NCBI RefSeq assembly: GCF_013041805.1 | Contig: NZ_JABDRI010000080.1 | Span: forward strand, 1-35,378 | DNA from: Lutibacter sp. | GTDB lineage: Bacteria; Bacteroidota; Bacteroidia; Flavobacteriales; Flavobacteriaceae | Reading direction: 5' to 3' | Length of the DNA: 35,378 nt | Shown: positions 25,370 to 33,652 of the stretch, piece after piece | Numbering within the stretch: position 1 is the stretch's first letter | How the letters are laid out: each line of letters opens with the position of its first letter | Translations under genes and position numbers: made by a program | Notes under the pieces: model-generated | What the model was told of the DNA's origin: nothing | The model's input: the letters and a program-made list of their open reading frames with translations, nothing else | The model's database searches: none

Positions 25370-26890
25370 TTATTTTTTTCTCAATTCAAAAAGGTCTGTT
25401 CTTCGATCTTTTAGATTTCGAACACTTCCAAATTGATTTAGTTCTCTTAACAGTGAAATATCAACATCAGCAATTAAAATCATTTCATTATTTGGCGTAG
25501 CTTCAGCTTTAATACCATTTGTTGGAAAAGAAAAATCACACGGTGTAAAAACCATAGATTGTGCATATTGAATATCCATATTTTGAACTTTTGGTAAATT
25601 CCCAACACTACCTGAAATAGCAACATAACATTCGTTTTCAATGGCTCTAGCTTGTGAGCAATGTCTAACTCTTGAATATCCATTTTGAGTATCGGTTAAA
25701 AACGGTACAAATAAAATATCCATTCCTTCATCAGCTAATATTCTACTTAATTCAGGGAATTCAGAATCATAGCAAATTAAGACGCCAATTTTCCCGCAAT
25801 CAGTATCAAAAGTTTTTAAGGAATTACCTCCTTGTAACCCCCAAACTTTAGCTTCATCGGGTGTAACGTGTAATTTTTCGTAACGTTCTGTTGAACCATC
25901 TCTTTTACATAAGTATCCAACATTATAAAGTTTACCATCAACAATTTCTGGCATACTTCCAGAAATGATATTAATGTTATATGAAATAGCTAATTTTGAA
26001 AATAATTCAACAATTTTCTCTGTGAAGGATGCTAACTCTCTAATGGCTTCAGCTTCTGATAAATGGTTGTTTTTCGCCATTAAAGGAGCATTGAAAAACT
26101 CTGGGAACAACGCAAAATCTGAACGATAACCAGACACAGCATCAACAAAAAATTCGACTTGCTGCATAAGCTCTTCTAAATCTTTGTAAGGCCTCATTTG
26201 CCATTGAATTAACCCCAAGCGTACTATTTTTTTTATTGTTGCGGCTTTTTTAGTTGGCTTTTCATAATAAATGTTATCCCATTCTAGAAGTACAGCAAAT
26301 TCATTGGAAGCTTTATCGCCTTCAAGATATCCTTTCAATATTTTCGCAGGGTGAAAATCATTTGAAATTTGAAAATTTAAAACAGGATCGTGAATTTCTC
26401 TACTTCTAACTTTGTTGATGTATTCTTTTGGAGTTAGTTTATCTGCATATTTATGATAATTTGGTATTCTACCACCAAAAGCTACACCTTTTAAATTTAA
26501 GCGTTCACAAAGTTCTTTTCTGTAATCATAAAGTCTTCTACCTAATCGTAATCCTCTAAATTCTGGTATAATAAAAATGTCAATTCCGTATAAAACATTT
26601 CCATCATTTGAGTGTGTATCAAAGCTATAGTTACCCGTTATTTTTTCGTAGTTATGTTCATCTTCAAACTCATGATAGTCAACAATTAGTGACAGTGCAA
26701 CACCCGCAATTTGATTATTCACTTTAATAACAACTTGCCCTTCAGGAAATCGATCAATTAACGTTTTTATTTGATGCTCTTTCCAATATGAATTTGGCAT
26801 AGTGGTGTAAGAGTCTATCATTGCTTTTTTTAATTCTTGATAATCATCAAGGTCTAAGTATTTTAATTCAATATTTTCTATTTCTTCCAT
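25370..26890 (-). CDS. GNAT acetyltransferase / carbon-nitrogen hydrolase fusion protein
   Basis: Two enzymes lie in one 506-residue chain. The N-terminal part (about 1-210) has a GNAT fold with the acetyl-CoA loop PEFRGLRLGRRLYDYR. The C-terminal part (about 225-490) is a nitrilase-superfamily amidase with a complete Glu-Lys-Cys triad: Glu264 (FPEFFNAP), Lys339 (RYEKLHVTPDE) and Cys373 (LICYDSEFPE). Fusions of this order are known as a family in several bacterial phyla. The substrate is unknown; an N-acyl or omega-amide compound would suit both domains. The gene appears to be a single unit, separated from the upstream exported-protein gene by a terminator. Confidence 0.9.
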   Translation of the reverse strand: MEEIENIELKYLDLDDYQELKKAMIDSYTTMPNSYWKEHQIKTLIDRFPEGQVVIKVNNQIAGVALSLIVDYHEFEDEHNYEKITGNYSFDTHSNDGNVLYGIDIFIIPEFRGLRLGRRLYDYRKELCERLNLKGVAFGGRIPNYHKYADKLTPKEYINKVRSREIHDPVLNFQISNDFHPAKILKGYLEGDKASNEFAVLLEWDNIYYEKPTKKAATIKKIVRLGLIQWQMRPYKDLEELMQQVEFFVDAVSGYRSDFALFPEFFNAPLMAKNNHLSEAEAIRELASFTEKIVELFSKLAISYNINIISGSMPEIVDGKLYNVGYLCKRDGSTERYEKLHVTPDEAKVWGLQGGNSLKTFDTDCGKIGVLICYDSEFPELSRILADEGMDILFVPFLTDTQNGYSRVRHCSQARAIENECYVAISGSVGNLPKVQNMDIQYAQSMVFTPCDFSFPTNGIKAEATPNNEMILIADVDISLLRELNQFGSVRNLKDRRTDLFELRKK

Positions 26891-26940
26891 GTTTTTCTTG
26901 ATTTCTGGACGAATTTAGTTAAAAATTCAATATTTATAGA

Positions 26941-26970
26941 AAAAGGCTAAATCAAATTATGTTTAGCCTT
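26941..26970 (-). terminator. Intrinsic terminator after the small exported-protein gene
   Basis: AAGGCTAAA (26943-26951) pairs with TTTAGCCTT (26962-26970) around a ten-base loop. On the minus strand the hairpin is followed by TTTTT-like sequence, 11 bases after the stop of the gene at 26982. Confidence 0.75.
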
Positions 26971-26981
26971 CTCTATTTTTT

Positions 26982-27323
26982 TTAATTAATTTTTTCGAGC
27001 TTTATAATATTTTTTACAACTAACATTTGTCCTGTTGCTTCTCCCTCTTCATCATATTCATCAATTTCTTCCTCTTTCCAAGTTATTTTAAAAGTGAGTC
27101 CAATTAGTTCATCATCATATAAACTAATTTCAATTTCATCGCTCATTCTGTAAAATAAGATACTATTGTTTTCAGAATCGGTAAATTGAAACATTTCATC
27201 TTCTGTAACTCCGTTAAAAGTTGCAGTTATTGTATTTTTATCTTGCTGGTAAATTGAATTATTCATTCCAGAAAAGTTAATACTAATAAAAAAGAAGAAG
27301 GTAAACGAAACGATTGTTTTCAT
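26982..27323 (-). CDS. Small exported protein of unknown function
   Basis: This is a 113-residue product with a clear N-terminal signal segment (MKTIVSFTFFFFISINFSG), so it is likely secreted or periplasmic. The mature part is acidic, with alternating hydrophobic and polar residues suggesting beta strands (NTITATFNGVTEDEMFQFTD, EISLYDDELIGLTFKITWKEEEID). I do not recognise a family. It has its own terminator and a long, structured upstream region containing the inverted repeat at 27367-27403. It was taken as real because of the signal peptide, the terminator and normal composition. Confidence 0.7.
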   Translation of the reverse strand: MKTIVSFTFFFFISINFSGMNNSIYQQDKNTITATFNGVTEDEMFQFTDSENNSILFYRMSDEIEISLYDDELIGLTFKITWKEEEIDEYDEEGEATGQMLVVKNIIKLEKIN

Positions 27324-27366
27324 ATTTTAAAGTTTTATTAAGTTTAATTGTATATAAATTATTAGC

Positions 27367-27403
27367 GTATCACCAACGAATTAGCTTAATAAGCTTGTGA
27401 TAC
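27367..27403. repeat. Hairpin-forming inverted repeat upstream of the small exported-protein gene
   Basis: GTATCAC (27367-27373) and GTGATAC (27397-27403) form an outer stem, and AGCTT-AAT-AAGCT inside forms a second short stem. A T run follows on the plus strand (27404-27409). It could be part of a structured 5' leader of the gene at 27323 or a plus-strand terminator, but no plus-strand gene leads into it. Confidence 0.5.
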
Positions 27404-27458
27404 TTTTTTGAGGAATAATAAATTTATATACGCATAGGCTTTAACTTTAAAATCCAAA

Positions 27459-27466
27459 CAAATATA
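27459..27466 (-). promoter_or_regulatory. Candidate -7 element for the small exported-protein gene
   Basis: The minus strand reads TATATTTG, matching TAnnTTTG. It would give a leader of about 130 bases containing the hairpin at 27367-27403. Confidence 0.35.
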
Positions 27467-27547
27467 ATTTATTTTTATAATTTTTAATGATTTTATTTTT
27501 TAAAAATCAGAAATAGTTTTAAATGTTAAATCGCTGATAATGTGATC

Positions 27548-27579
27548 AAAAAATAGGTACCTGAAGCAATTCCTATTTT
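27548..27579 (-). terminator. Intrinsic terminator after the CYTH gene and small membrane-protein pseudogene
   Basis: Minus-strand AAAATAGG (27572-27579) pairs with CCTATTTT (27550-27557), with a T run at the end, 38 bases after the pseudogene stop. Confidence 0.65.
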
Positions 27580-27617
27580 AGTTAATGATGTAATGTATAT
27601 GAAAATTAGTCACAATT

Positions 27618-27888
27618 TTAGAACAATCCATTTGGTGTAATTCCCAACCATTTAAAATATGTCATCACCATAATAATTGATGCTATCCAAGCAATAATGC
27701 AGGTTTACTATTAAATGGGAGCGTATATACATGTTCAATAAGCATTGCAACAGGAAAGGCTAAGCTCATAATAGGGTGATTAAATCGAATTCTACACCAA
27801 ATTGTTAAAGGACCAGCAATTAACATTAAAAACTTTCAAATTTTGATTTCTTTCTTATAGGAATTTTCATCATTCTATAGTTTTTCAT
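27618..27888 (-). pseudogene. Small membrane-protein gene broken by two frameshifts
   Basis: This gene was found by reading the minus strand between the CYTH gene and its terminator. From the ATG at 27888 one reads MKNYRMMKIPIRKKSKFESF and then a stop. Adding one base in the T run restores LMLIAGPLTIWCRIRFNHP ... HVYTLPFNSKPAL. A second added base (near the PALL codons) restores AWIASIIMVMTYFKWLGITPNGLF before TAA at 27618. With both bases added the 271-base span becomes exactly 91 codons, which supports a once intact protein of 90 residues with two or three hydrophobic helices and a basic N-terminus. I do not recognise the family. Both shifts are single-base losses next to T, so sequencing error is possible. 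Confidence 0.65.
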
Positions 27889-27946
27889 CTCTCATACATC
27901 AAATCTTTCCAAAGATTTGCTTTCTTACAGTTTTTGTTTTAAAAAA

Positions 27947-28417
27947 TCACCAATTTTTAAATGGGTTTTTCATGAGCATTGAGTTGTAATACTTTGCCTG
28001 CCCAGTAACTTCTTCTCCTAGCCAAGATGGTTTTTCAAAATACTCATCTTCAGCATTTAATTCTACTTCGGCAACAATTAAACCTTCATTTTCACCGTAA
28101 AATTCATCTATTTCAAAAATATGCTTACCGGATTTTATATTAAAACGTGTTTTATCAATTACGCCTGGTTCACTAATTTTTAATAAATCTGTTGCATCCT
28201 CAATCGATATTTCTTTTTCCCATTCATAACGAGTTGTACCAGATTTATTTCCTATCCCTTTTACTGTAATAAAACCTTTATTCTCTTTAATTCTTATACG
28301 TACCGTTCTCTCTGGAACAGTTGATAAAAAACCTTGTACAATTTTAGTTTTGTTGAATGAATCTTTTTTAAAATCATTATTTATTACCAAAAATTTTCGT
28401 TCAATTTCTTGTGCCAT
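27947..28417 (-). CDS. CYTH-domain triphosphate-processing protein
   Basis: CYTH proteins form a beta-tunnel that binds triphosphates; members include inorganic triphosphatases, thiamine triphosphatase and class IV adenylate cyclases. The N-terminal signature EIERKFLV is at residues 4-11, with further tunnel strands TVRIRIKENKGFITVKG, TRYEWEKEI, KHIFEIDEF and GLIVAEVEL carrying the alternating charged residues that bind phosphate and metal. At 156 residues it is a single-domain bacterial form. A triphosphatase role is the best guess; the true substrate is unknown. It is followed 58 bases later by the broken membrane-protein gene, probably in the same transcript. Confidence 0.9.
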   Translation of the reverse strand: MAQEIERKFLVINNDFKKDSFNKTKIVQGFLSTVPERTVRIRIKENKGFITVKGIGNKSGTTRYEWEKEISIEDATDLLKISEPGVIDKTRFNIKSGKHIFEIDEFYGENEGLIVAEVELNAEDEYFEKPSWLGEEVTGQAKYYNSMLMKNPFKNW

Positions 28418-28639
28418 AATTCAAATATGATATTTCCTTTTTTAAAAATAGTATAATAAAATGAAGACTCATCAAATTTTATTATTCTTTTTAAAAGTAC
28501 CAACTTTTGTGCTTTATATTCTAAAAAATAATGAAAATGTATATTTTTTTAAATAATAAGAGTTTAGATAATTTTTCTAAATCAAAATTAATTAATTTTA
28601 AGCGTTTATTAATATTTTACATTTAGTTGCCAAGCATTT

Positions 28640-31600
28640 ATGATTTACAATAATCTAAAAATAAGCGTTAAACTTGCAGAAGAAATCCTTTTAGAAAAGT
28701 ATAAAATAAAAGGTGTAGTATCTAAACTTCCAGGAGAAATTGATTTTAATTTTCGTGTTAAAACTAAAAATTGTGATGGTTATGTTCTCAAAATTTCTCG
28801 TCCAGAGGAGAATGACAACTATTTAGATTTTCAACAAAATTTAATTCAGTACACGCAAAAGAATAATTCAAATCTTATAGTTCCTAAAATTGTACAAGAT
28901 GTAAATGGAAATTGTATTTCAGAAATTACGGATGATTTTGGGAGCGAACGAAAAGTTAGATTATTAACTTGGGTTTCGGGAAGAATTTGGAATGATGTTA
29001 ACCCTCAATTGAATGATTTACGCTTTAGTTTGGGAGAACAATGTGGACAGTTAACAGATTCTTTAAAAGGTTTTGAGCACGAAGAATCCTATCGTGAACT
29101 AGATTGGGATATTGCACAATCAATTTGGACAAAATCTTATCTACATTTATTTGAGGATAAGGAAAAAGAAATTATTTCTTTTTTTCAAAAAAGATTTGAA
29201 TCTTCCCTATTTTCATATAAAAACCTTAGAAAATCTGTTGTACATAACGATGTAAATGAAAATAATATCATTGTAACTAGCGAATTAGTGTATCCAAAAG
29301 TGAAAGCAATTATTGATTACGGTGATGCTATTTACACTCAAATTATTAATGATTTGGCGGTTGTTTGTTCCTACGCAATTATGCATCATAAAGAGCCATT
29401 AGATGCGGCCTTACCAATTGTTAAAGGGTATCATTCTAAATTTCCTTTACAAGAGTGTGAACTAGTTCATTTATATAATGCTATTGCCATGCGTTTGGTT
29501 ATTTCGGTAACAAAATCTGCAATGAATAAAATTGAAGAACCCGACAATATATATTTACAAGTTAGTGAAAAACCAGCTTGGAAAGTTCTTAAAAAATGGC
29601 ATAAAGTCAGTCCCGATTTTGCTTATTATAGTTTTAGAGAAGCTTGTGGTTTTTCTGCACACCCTAATGAATCTAAGTTTTCTAATTGGGCAGCTAACAA
29701 TCATTTTAGTTTAACTGAATTATTTCCAACTGTTAAAAAAGAATCCATCTATCCATTAGATTTAAGTGTTTCTAGTAATTGGATTGGGCATTTTAATGAT
29801 TTTAACGATTTGGAATATTTCGAATATAAAATCAATAAATTACAATCAAAATATCCATCAAAAATATTAGCTGGAGGTTATTTAGAACCTCGTCCGTTAT
29901 ACACTTCAACTGAATTTGATAAAATTGGAAATAGCGGAAGAGAAAGTCGTACGATACATTTAGGAATCGATTTTTGGCTTCCAAATCATACTCCGGTTCA
30001 CGCGTTATTTAATGGGGAAGTTGTAGTTTCTTATAACAATGCGGGAAACAAATTATATGGAGGTCTAATTATTTTAAAGCACAACGTTGAAGATTTTGTA
30101 TTTTATACAATATATGGTCATTTAAGTATTGAAAGTGTTACACATAAAAAAAATGGAGACAAAATTAAAAAAGGAGAGTGTATTGGCTATTTAGGAAAAA
30201 AAGAAGAAAATGGTAATTGGGTTCCTCATTTACATTTTCAAGTGATATTGTCGTTATTAAATTATAGAATTGATTTTCCTGGTGTTGCGTTTAATCATCA
30301 AAAAGCCATTTGGAAAAGTATTTGTCCAAATCCAAATCATTTATTTAAACAAAAAGAACTTCAACAAACAGAAGCTATTTCTAATGATGAAATTATCGCA
30401 TACAGACAACAACATATAGGAAAAAGCTTACGCTTACATTATCATCAACCAATTAAAATGGTACGTGGTGCAGGTCAGTATCTAATGGATCAGTATGGGA
30501 AAAAGTACTTAGATACCGTTAATAATGTAGCGCATGTGGGTCATGAAAATTACTCAGTAGTCAAAGCTGGACAAGCGCAAATGGCATTAATCAATACAAA
30601 TTCAAGGTATTTACATGAAAATATTAATAAACTTGCTAAAGAGTTAATTGAAACGTTGCCTTCTGAATTAAACGTGCTTCATTTTGTAAATTCAGGAAGT
30701 GAAGCGAATGAATTAGCCATTAGAATGGTAAAAGCTGCTACAGGTCAAATAGATATCATAGCTTCTGAAGTTGGATATCACGGCAATACCAATATGTGTA
30801 TAGATATTAGTTCCTATAAATTTGATGGAAAAGGAGGGAAGGGTGCACCTGAGCACACTCATATTTTTCCATTACCCGATGCTTTTAGAGGAAAATATAG
30901 AGGAACAAATACTGGAGTAAAATATGCTAATGAAGTAGAACAGCTAATTACGAATATTCAGAAAAAAGGAAGAAATGTAGGAGGTTTCATCATTGAACCA
31001 ATAATTAGTTGCGGCGGACAAGTAGAATTACCAGAAGGCTTTTTGTCAAAATCGTTTGACTTAGTGAGAAAAGCCGGTGGGATATGTATTACAGATGAAG
31101 TTCAAACGGGTTGTGGTAGAATGGGAAAAACGTTTTGGGGTTTTCAGCTTCATAATGTTATACCAGATATTGTTACAATTGGTAAACCTTTAGGGAATGG
31201 GCATCCCATAGCTGCAGTAGCTTGCACGCAAGAAGTAGCTGATAAATTTGCGAATGGTATGGAATATTTTAACACTTTTGGGGGCAATCCAGTTTCTTGC
31301 GCCATTGGTACTGAAGTTTTAAAAACTGTTAAACGAGAAAAATTACAAAAAAATGCTTTAATCGTTGGAGAATTTCTAAAATCGGAATTAAAACAAATTT
31401 CTAAAAAATTTCCTATTGTTGGAGATGTGCGTGGACAAGGACTATTTCTTGGGATTGAATTGGTCGATGCTCATTTGAACCCATTATCATTACAAACAGA
31501 CTATTTGGTAAACCGAATGAAAGATTTTGGAATACTAATGAGTATTGATGGTCCTGCTCATAATGTGATAAAAATAAAACCACCATTGGTGTTCACAAAA

Positions 31601-31678
31601 GAAAATGCGGAAGAATTAATAGTGTATTTAAGAACTATTTTTGCTGAAGATTTCATGAAATCATACGAACAATTTTAG
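28640..31678 (+). CDS. Trifunctional fusion: APH-type kinase, M23 peptidase and class III PLP-dependent phospho-lyase/aminotransferase
   Basis: One chain of 1012 residues holds three domains. Residues about 1-345 are an APH/choline-kinase-like small-molecule kinase (HNDVNENN with His202-Asp204, then IIDYGDA as the metal Asp). Residues about 430-560 are an M23/LytM metallopeptidase with all zinc ligands, His440 and Asp444 (HLGID) plus His530 and His532 (HLH). Residues about 580-1012 are a class III PLP enzyme with ITDEVQTGCGRMG and PLP Lys849 (TIGKPLGNG). The outer domains resemble human hydroxylysine kinase (HYKK) and the AGXT2L phospho-lyases (PHYKPL, ETNPPL), which phosphorylate an amino alcohol or hydroxyamino acid and eliminate the phosphate. 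No signal peptide is seen, so it is probably cytoplasmic. Kinase plus lyase acting in sequence is a strong inference; the peptidase's role is unclear. Confidence 0.92.
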   Translation: MIYNNLKISVKLAEEILLEKYKIKGVVSKLPGEIDFNFRVKTKNCDGYVLKISRPEENDNYLDFQQNLIQYTQKNNSNLIVPKIVQDVNGNCISEITDDFGSERKVRLLTWVSGRIWNDVNPQLNDLRFSLGEQCGQLTDSLKGFEHEESYRELDWDIAQSIWTKSYLHLFEDKEKEIISFFQKRFESSLFSYKNLRKSVVHNDVNENNIIVTSELVYPKVKAIIDYGDAIYTQIINDLAVVCSYAIMHHKEPLDAALPIVKGYHSKFPLQECELVHLYNAIAMRLVISVTKSAMNKIEEPDNIYLQVSEKPAWKVLKKWHKVSPDFAYYSFREACGFSAHPNESKFSNWAANNHFSLTELFPTVKKESIYPLDLSVSSNWIGHFNDFNDLEYFEYKINKLQSKYPSKILAGGYLEPRPLYTSTEFDKIGNSGRESRTIHLGIDFWLPNHTPVHALFNGEVVVSYNNAGNKLYGGLIILKHNVEDFVFYTIYGHLSIESVTHKKNGDKIKKGECIGYLGKKEENGNWVPHLHFQVILSLLNYRIDFPGVAFNHQKAIWKSICPNPNHLFKQKELQQTEAISNDEIIAYRQQHIGKSLRLHYHQPIKMVRGAGQYLMDQYGKKYLDTVNNVAHVGHENYSVVKAGQAQMALINTNSRYLHENINKLAKELIETLPSELNVLHFVNSGSEANELAIRMVKAATGQIDIIASEVGYHGNTNMCIDISSYKFDGKGGKGAPEHTHIFPLPDAFRGKYRGTNTGVKYANEVEQLITNIQKKGRNVGGFIIEPIISCGGQVELPEGFLSKSFDLVRKAGGICITDEVQTGCGRMGKTFWGFQLHNVIPDIVTIGKPLGNGHPIAAVACTQEVADKFANGMEYFNTFGGNPVSCAIGTEVLKTVKREKLQKNALIVGEFLKSELKQISKKFPIVGDVRGQGLFLGIELVDAHLNPLSLQTDYLVNRMKDFGILMSIDGPAHNVIKIKPPLVFTKENAEELIVYLRTIFAEDFMKSYEQF

Positions 31679-31751
31679 ACTCTATAATTATCATCTTAAA
31701 ATAAAAAAGGATGTCTAATTAATACTTGAAAATTCAAATAAAAACAACTAT

Positions 31752-33575
31752 TTAGTAGGTAAGCCCATATCCAAATTCGTATAAAGGAGTTATCGTATTG
31801 TTCCAAAAATTAGGCCCATATGTACCTTCAAAGTCTTTTTCATATTTTGGCCAAGAGTGAGGTAATTTACCTGTAAAATTAAAATCTCCAAATAAAACTT
31901 CTGCAATTCCATCTCCTTCAGATCCTGGCAGCCAAGCCGCAACAAAAGCATCCGTTTGTACTATTTCAGGGGTAACAACCAAAGGCCTTCCTGAGATTAA
32001 TACAACAATTACATCTATACCTTTATTTGAATAGTTTTGAATATAGCTTTTATGTTTTTCAGACAAGCTCAATTTGTAAGTACCATTTCCATCTCCAATA
32101 TCACCGAAGACTTCTGCATAAGGTGTTTCTCCAACGACTATTATTGCAACATCAGCATCTAAATGATTACCAGTTGCATCCATATCGTAAACTACATCTC
32201 CTTTCGCTATTTTTTTAATACCATCTAAAATAGTAGTGGCTCCTTTATAGTTTTGCTTTACTCCTTGCCAAGCAATAGTCCAACCCCCAGATTGTAATCC
32301 AGAATTATTAGCATGTTCACCAACCACAACTATTTTCTTTGCGCTTTTATCAATAGGTAAAACCTTGTCTTGATTTTTCAATAGCACCAATGATTCTCTT
32401 ACTGCTTGACGTGCTTTTGCTCTATGTTCTGAGCTTCCAATTTGTTGTATAAGGCTAGCATTAGGAAAGGGGTTTTTAAACAATCCCAATCTAAATTTTT
32501 GACGTAAAATTCTTTTAACAGCATCATTAACTCTTTCCATAGCTACATATTCGCTATCAATTCCTTTTTTTAGTCCATTTTGGAAAAACGCTAAATCTCC
32601 ATCAACAGCCATAACCATATCAACTCCAGCATTTATAATATCATTTTTACCAAATCTAGAATATCCTTTCCAGTCAGTAACAACAATACCATCAAAACCC
32701 ATACTTGTTTTTAACGTATCAGTTATTAATTCTTTATGTGCGTGCATAGCCTTGTTTGACATCGCATTGAATGATACCATAATAGATCCTACTCCTGCTT
32801 TTACAGCAGCTCGGTATGGAGGTAGTAACCGTTCAGAAACTTCTTTTAAATTCAAGGAAGTATTTCCACCTTCAATACCAAAGTCTGTTGAGCCGTCTCC
32901 TATATAATGTTTCGCAGTTGCCATTACAGTACTACTGTCACTTAATTTTCCTTGATGACCTTTTACGGAAGCTATTGCCATCTCTTCTGTTAATTCTGTA
33001 CTTTCAGAAAACGCTTCATAAACTCTTCCCCATTTTTCATTATACGGAATTGCAATGCACGGAGAAAATGTCCAATTAAATCCGGTAGCCTGAGTTTCAA
33101 TTGCAGTAATTTCAGCAGCTTCTTGAACTAATTTAGAATTATGAGTAGCGCCCATTCCTATATTATGCGGAAAAATAGTAGCGCCTTCAAAAGTATTTTG
33201 TCCGTGTACAGCATCTACTCCAAAAAGTAGCGGAATTCCTAACCTAGTAGATAAGGCTTTCTTTTGCAAAGTTATAAACCTTGCTTGCCATTCTTCGGCA
33301 TCTTTTCCTGGCGTTGGTCCTTGCGTATGAATAACAGATCCAATAAATTTAGTTGCAATATCTTCATCGGTTATATCGCTAAAATGACGTACTTGTGACA
33401 TTTGCCCAATTTTTTCCTCTAAAGTCATTAGTGACAAAAGTGAATCTACTTTTTTTTCTATAATAGTATCCTCAGTCACTAATTTTTCAAGCGGTTTCTG
33501 ACATGAACTTAGCGCATAAAAAAAGAAGCTAATTAATATAATTTTGTTTAAAGTACTTGAATTTAGTTGTATCAT
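31752..33575 (-). CDS. Glycoside hydrolase family 3 lipoprotein (beta-glucosidase/exo-beta-glucanase)
   Basis: GH3 enzymes release glucose from the non-reducing ends of beta-glucans. I start at the ATG at 33575; the frame continues to a TTG at 33590, but the ATG directly precedes the signal peptide (MIQLNSSTLNKIILISFFF) with lipobox LSSC and has an A-rich upstream region. The catalytic (beta/alpha)8 domain carries the nucleophile Asp301 in VVTDWKG and the substrate motifs GVDAVHGQN and AKHYIGDGST. An alpha/beta sandwich domain follows. There is no fibronectin III tail, as in the shorter ExoP/barley ExoI-type enzymes, and the protein ends YEFGYGLTY. It lies 78 bases after the GH16 gene in the same direction, forming a glucan-degrading pair. 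Confidence 0.93.
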   Translation of the reverse strand: MIQLNSSTLNKIILISFFFYALSSCQKPLEKLVTEDTIIEKKVDSLLSLMTLEEKIGQMSQVRHFSDITDEDIATKFIGSVIHTQGPTPGKDAEEWQARFITLQKKALSTRLGIPLLFGVDAVHGQNTFEGATIFPHNIGMGATHNSKLVQEAAEITAIETQATGFNWTFSPCIAIPYNEKWGRVYEAFSESTELTEEMAIASVKGHQGKLSDSSTVMATAKHYIGDGSTDFGIEGGNTSLNLKEVSERLLPPYRAAVKAGVGSIMVSFNAMSNKAMHAHKELITDTLKTSMGFDGIVVTDWKGYSRFGKNDIINAGVDMVMAVDGDLAFFQNGLKKGIDSEYVAMERVNDAVKRILRQKFRLGLFKNPFPNASLIQQIGSSEHRAKARQAVRESLVLLKNQDKVLPIDKSAKKIVVVGEHANNSGLQSGGWTIAWQGVKQNYKGATTILDGIKKIAKGDVVYDMDATGNHLDADVAIIVVGETPYAEVFGDIGDGNGTYKLSLSEKHKSYIQNYSNKGIDVIVVLISGRPLVVTPEIVQTDAFVAAWLPGSEGDGIAEVLFGDFNFTGKLPHSWPKYEKDFEGTYGPNFWNNTITPLYEFGYGLTY

Positions 33576-33652
33576 TTTATTTTTACGCAAGCCGTAAAGG
33601 GTTGCTTTAGGTTGATTTTGGAATAATAATTCTTCGATATTGACTTAGAGTG

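Noticed and set aside
33576-33590. TTG start for the GH3 gene at 33590
   Set aside because: The ATG at 33575 directly precedes the lipoprotein signal and has an A-rich upstream region; a TTG start is not needed.
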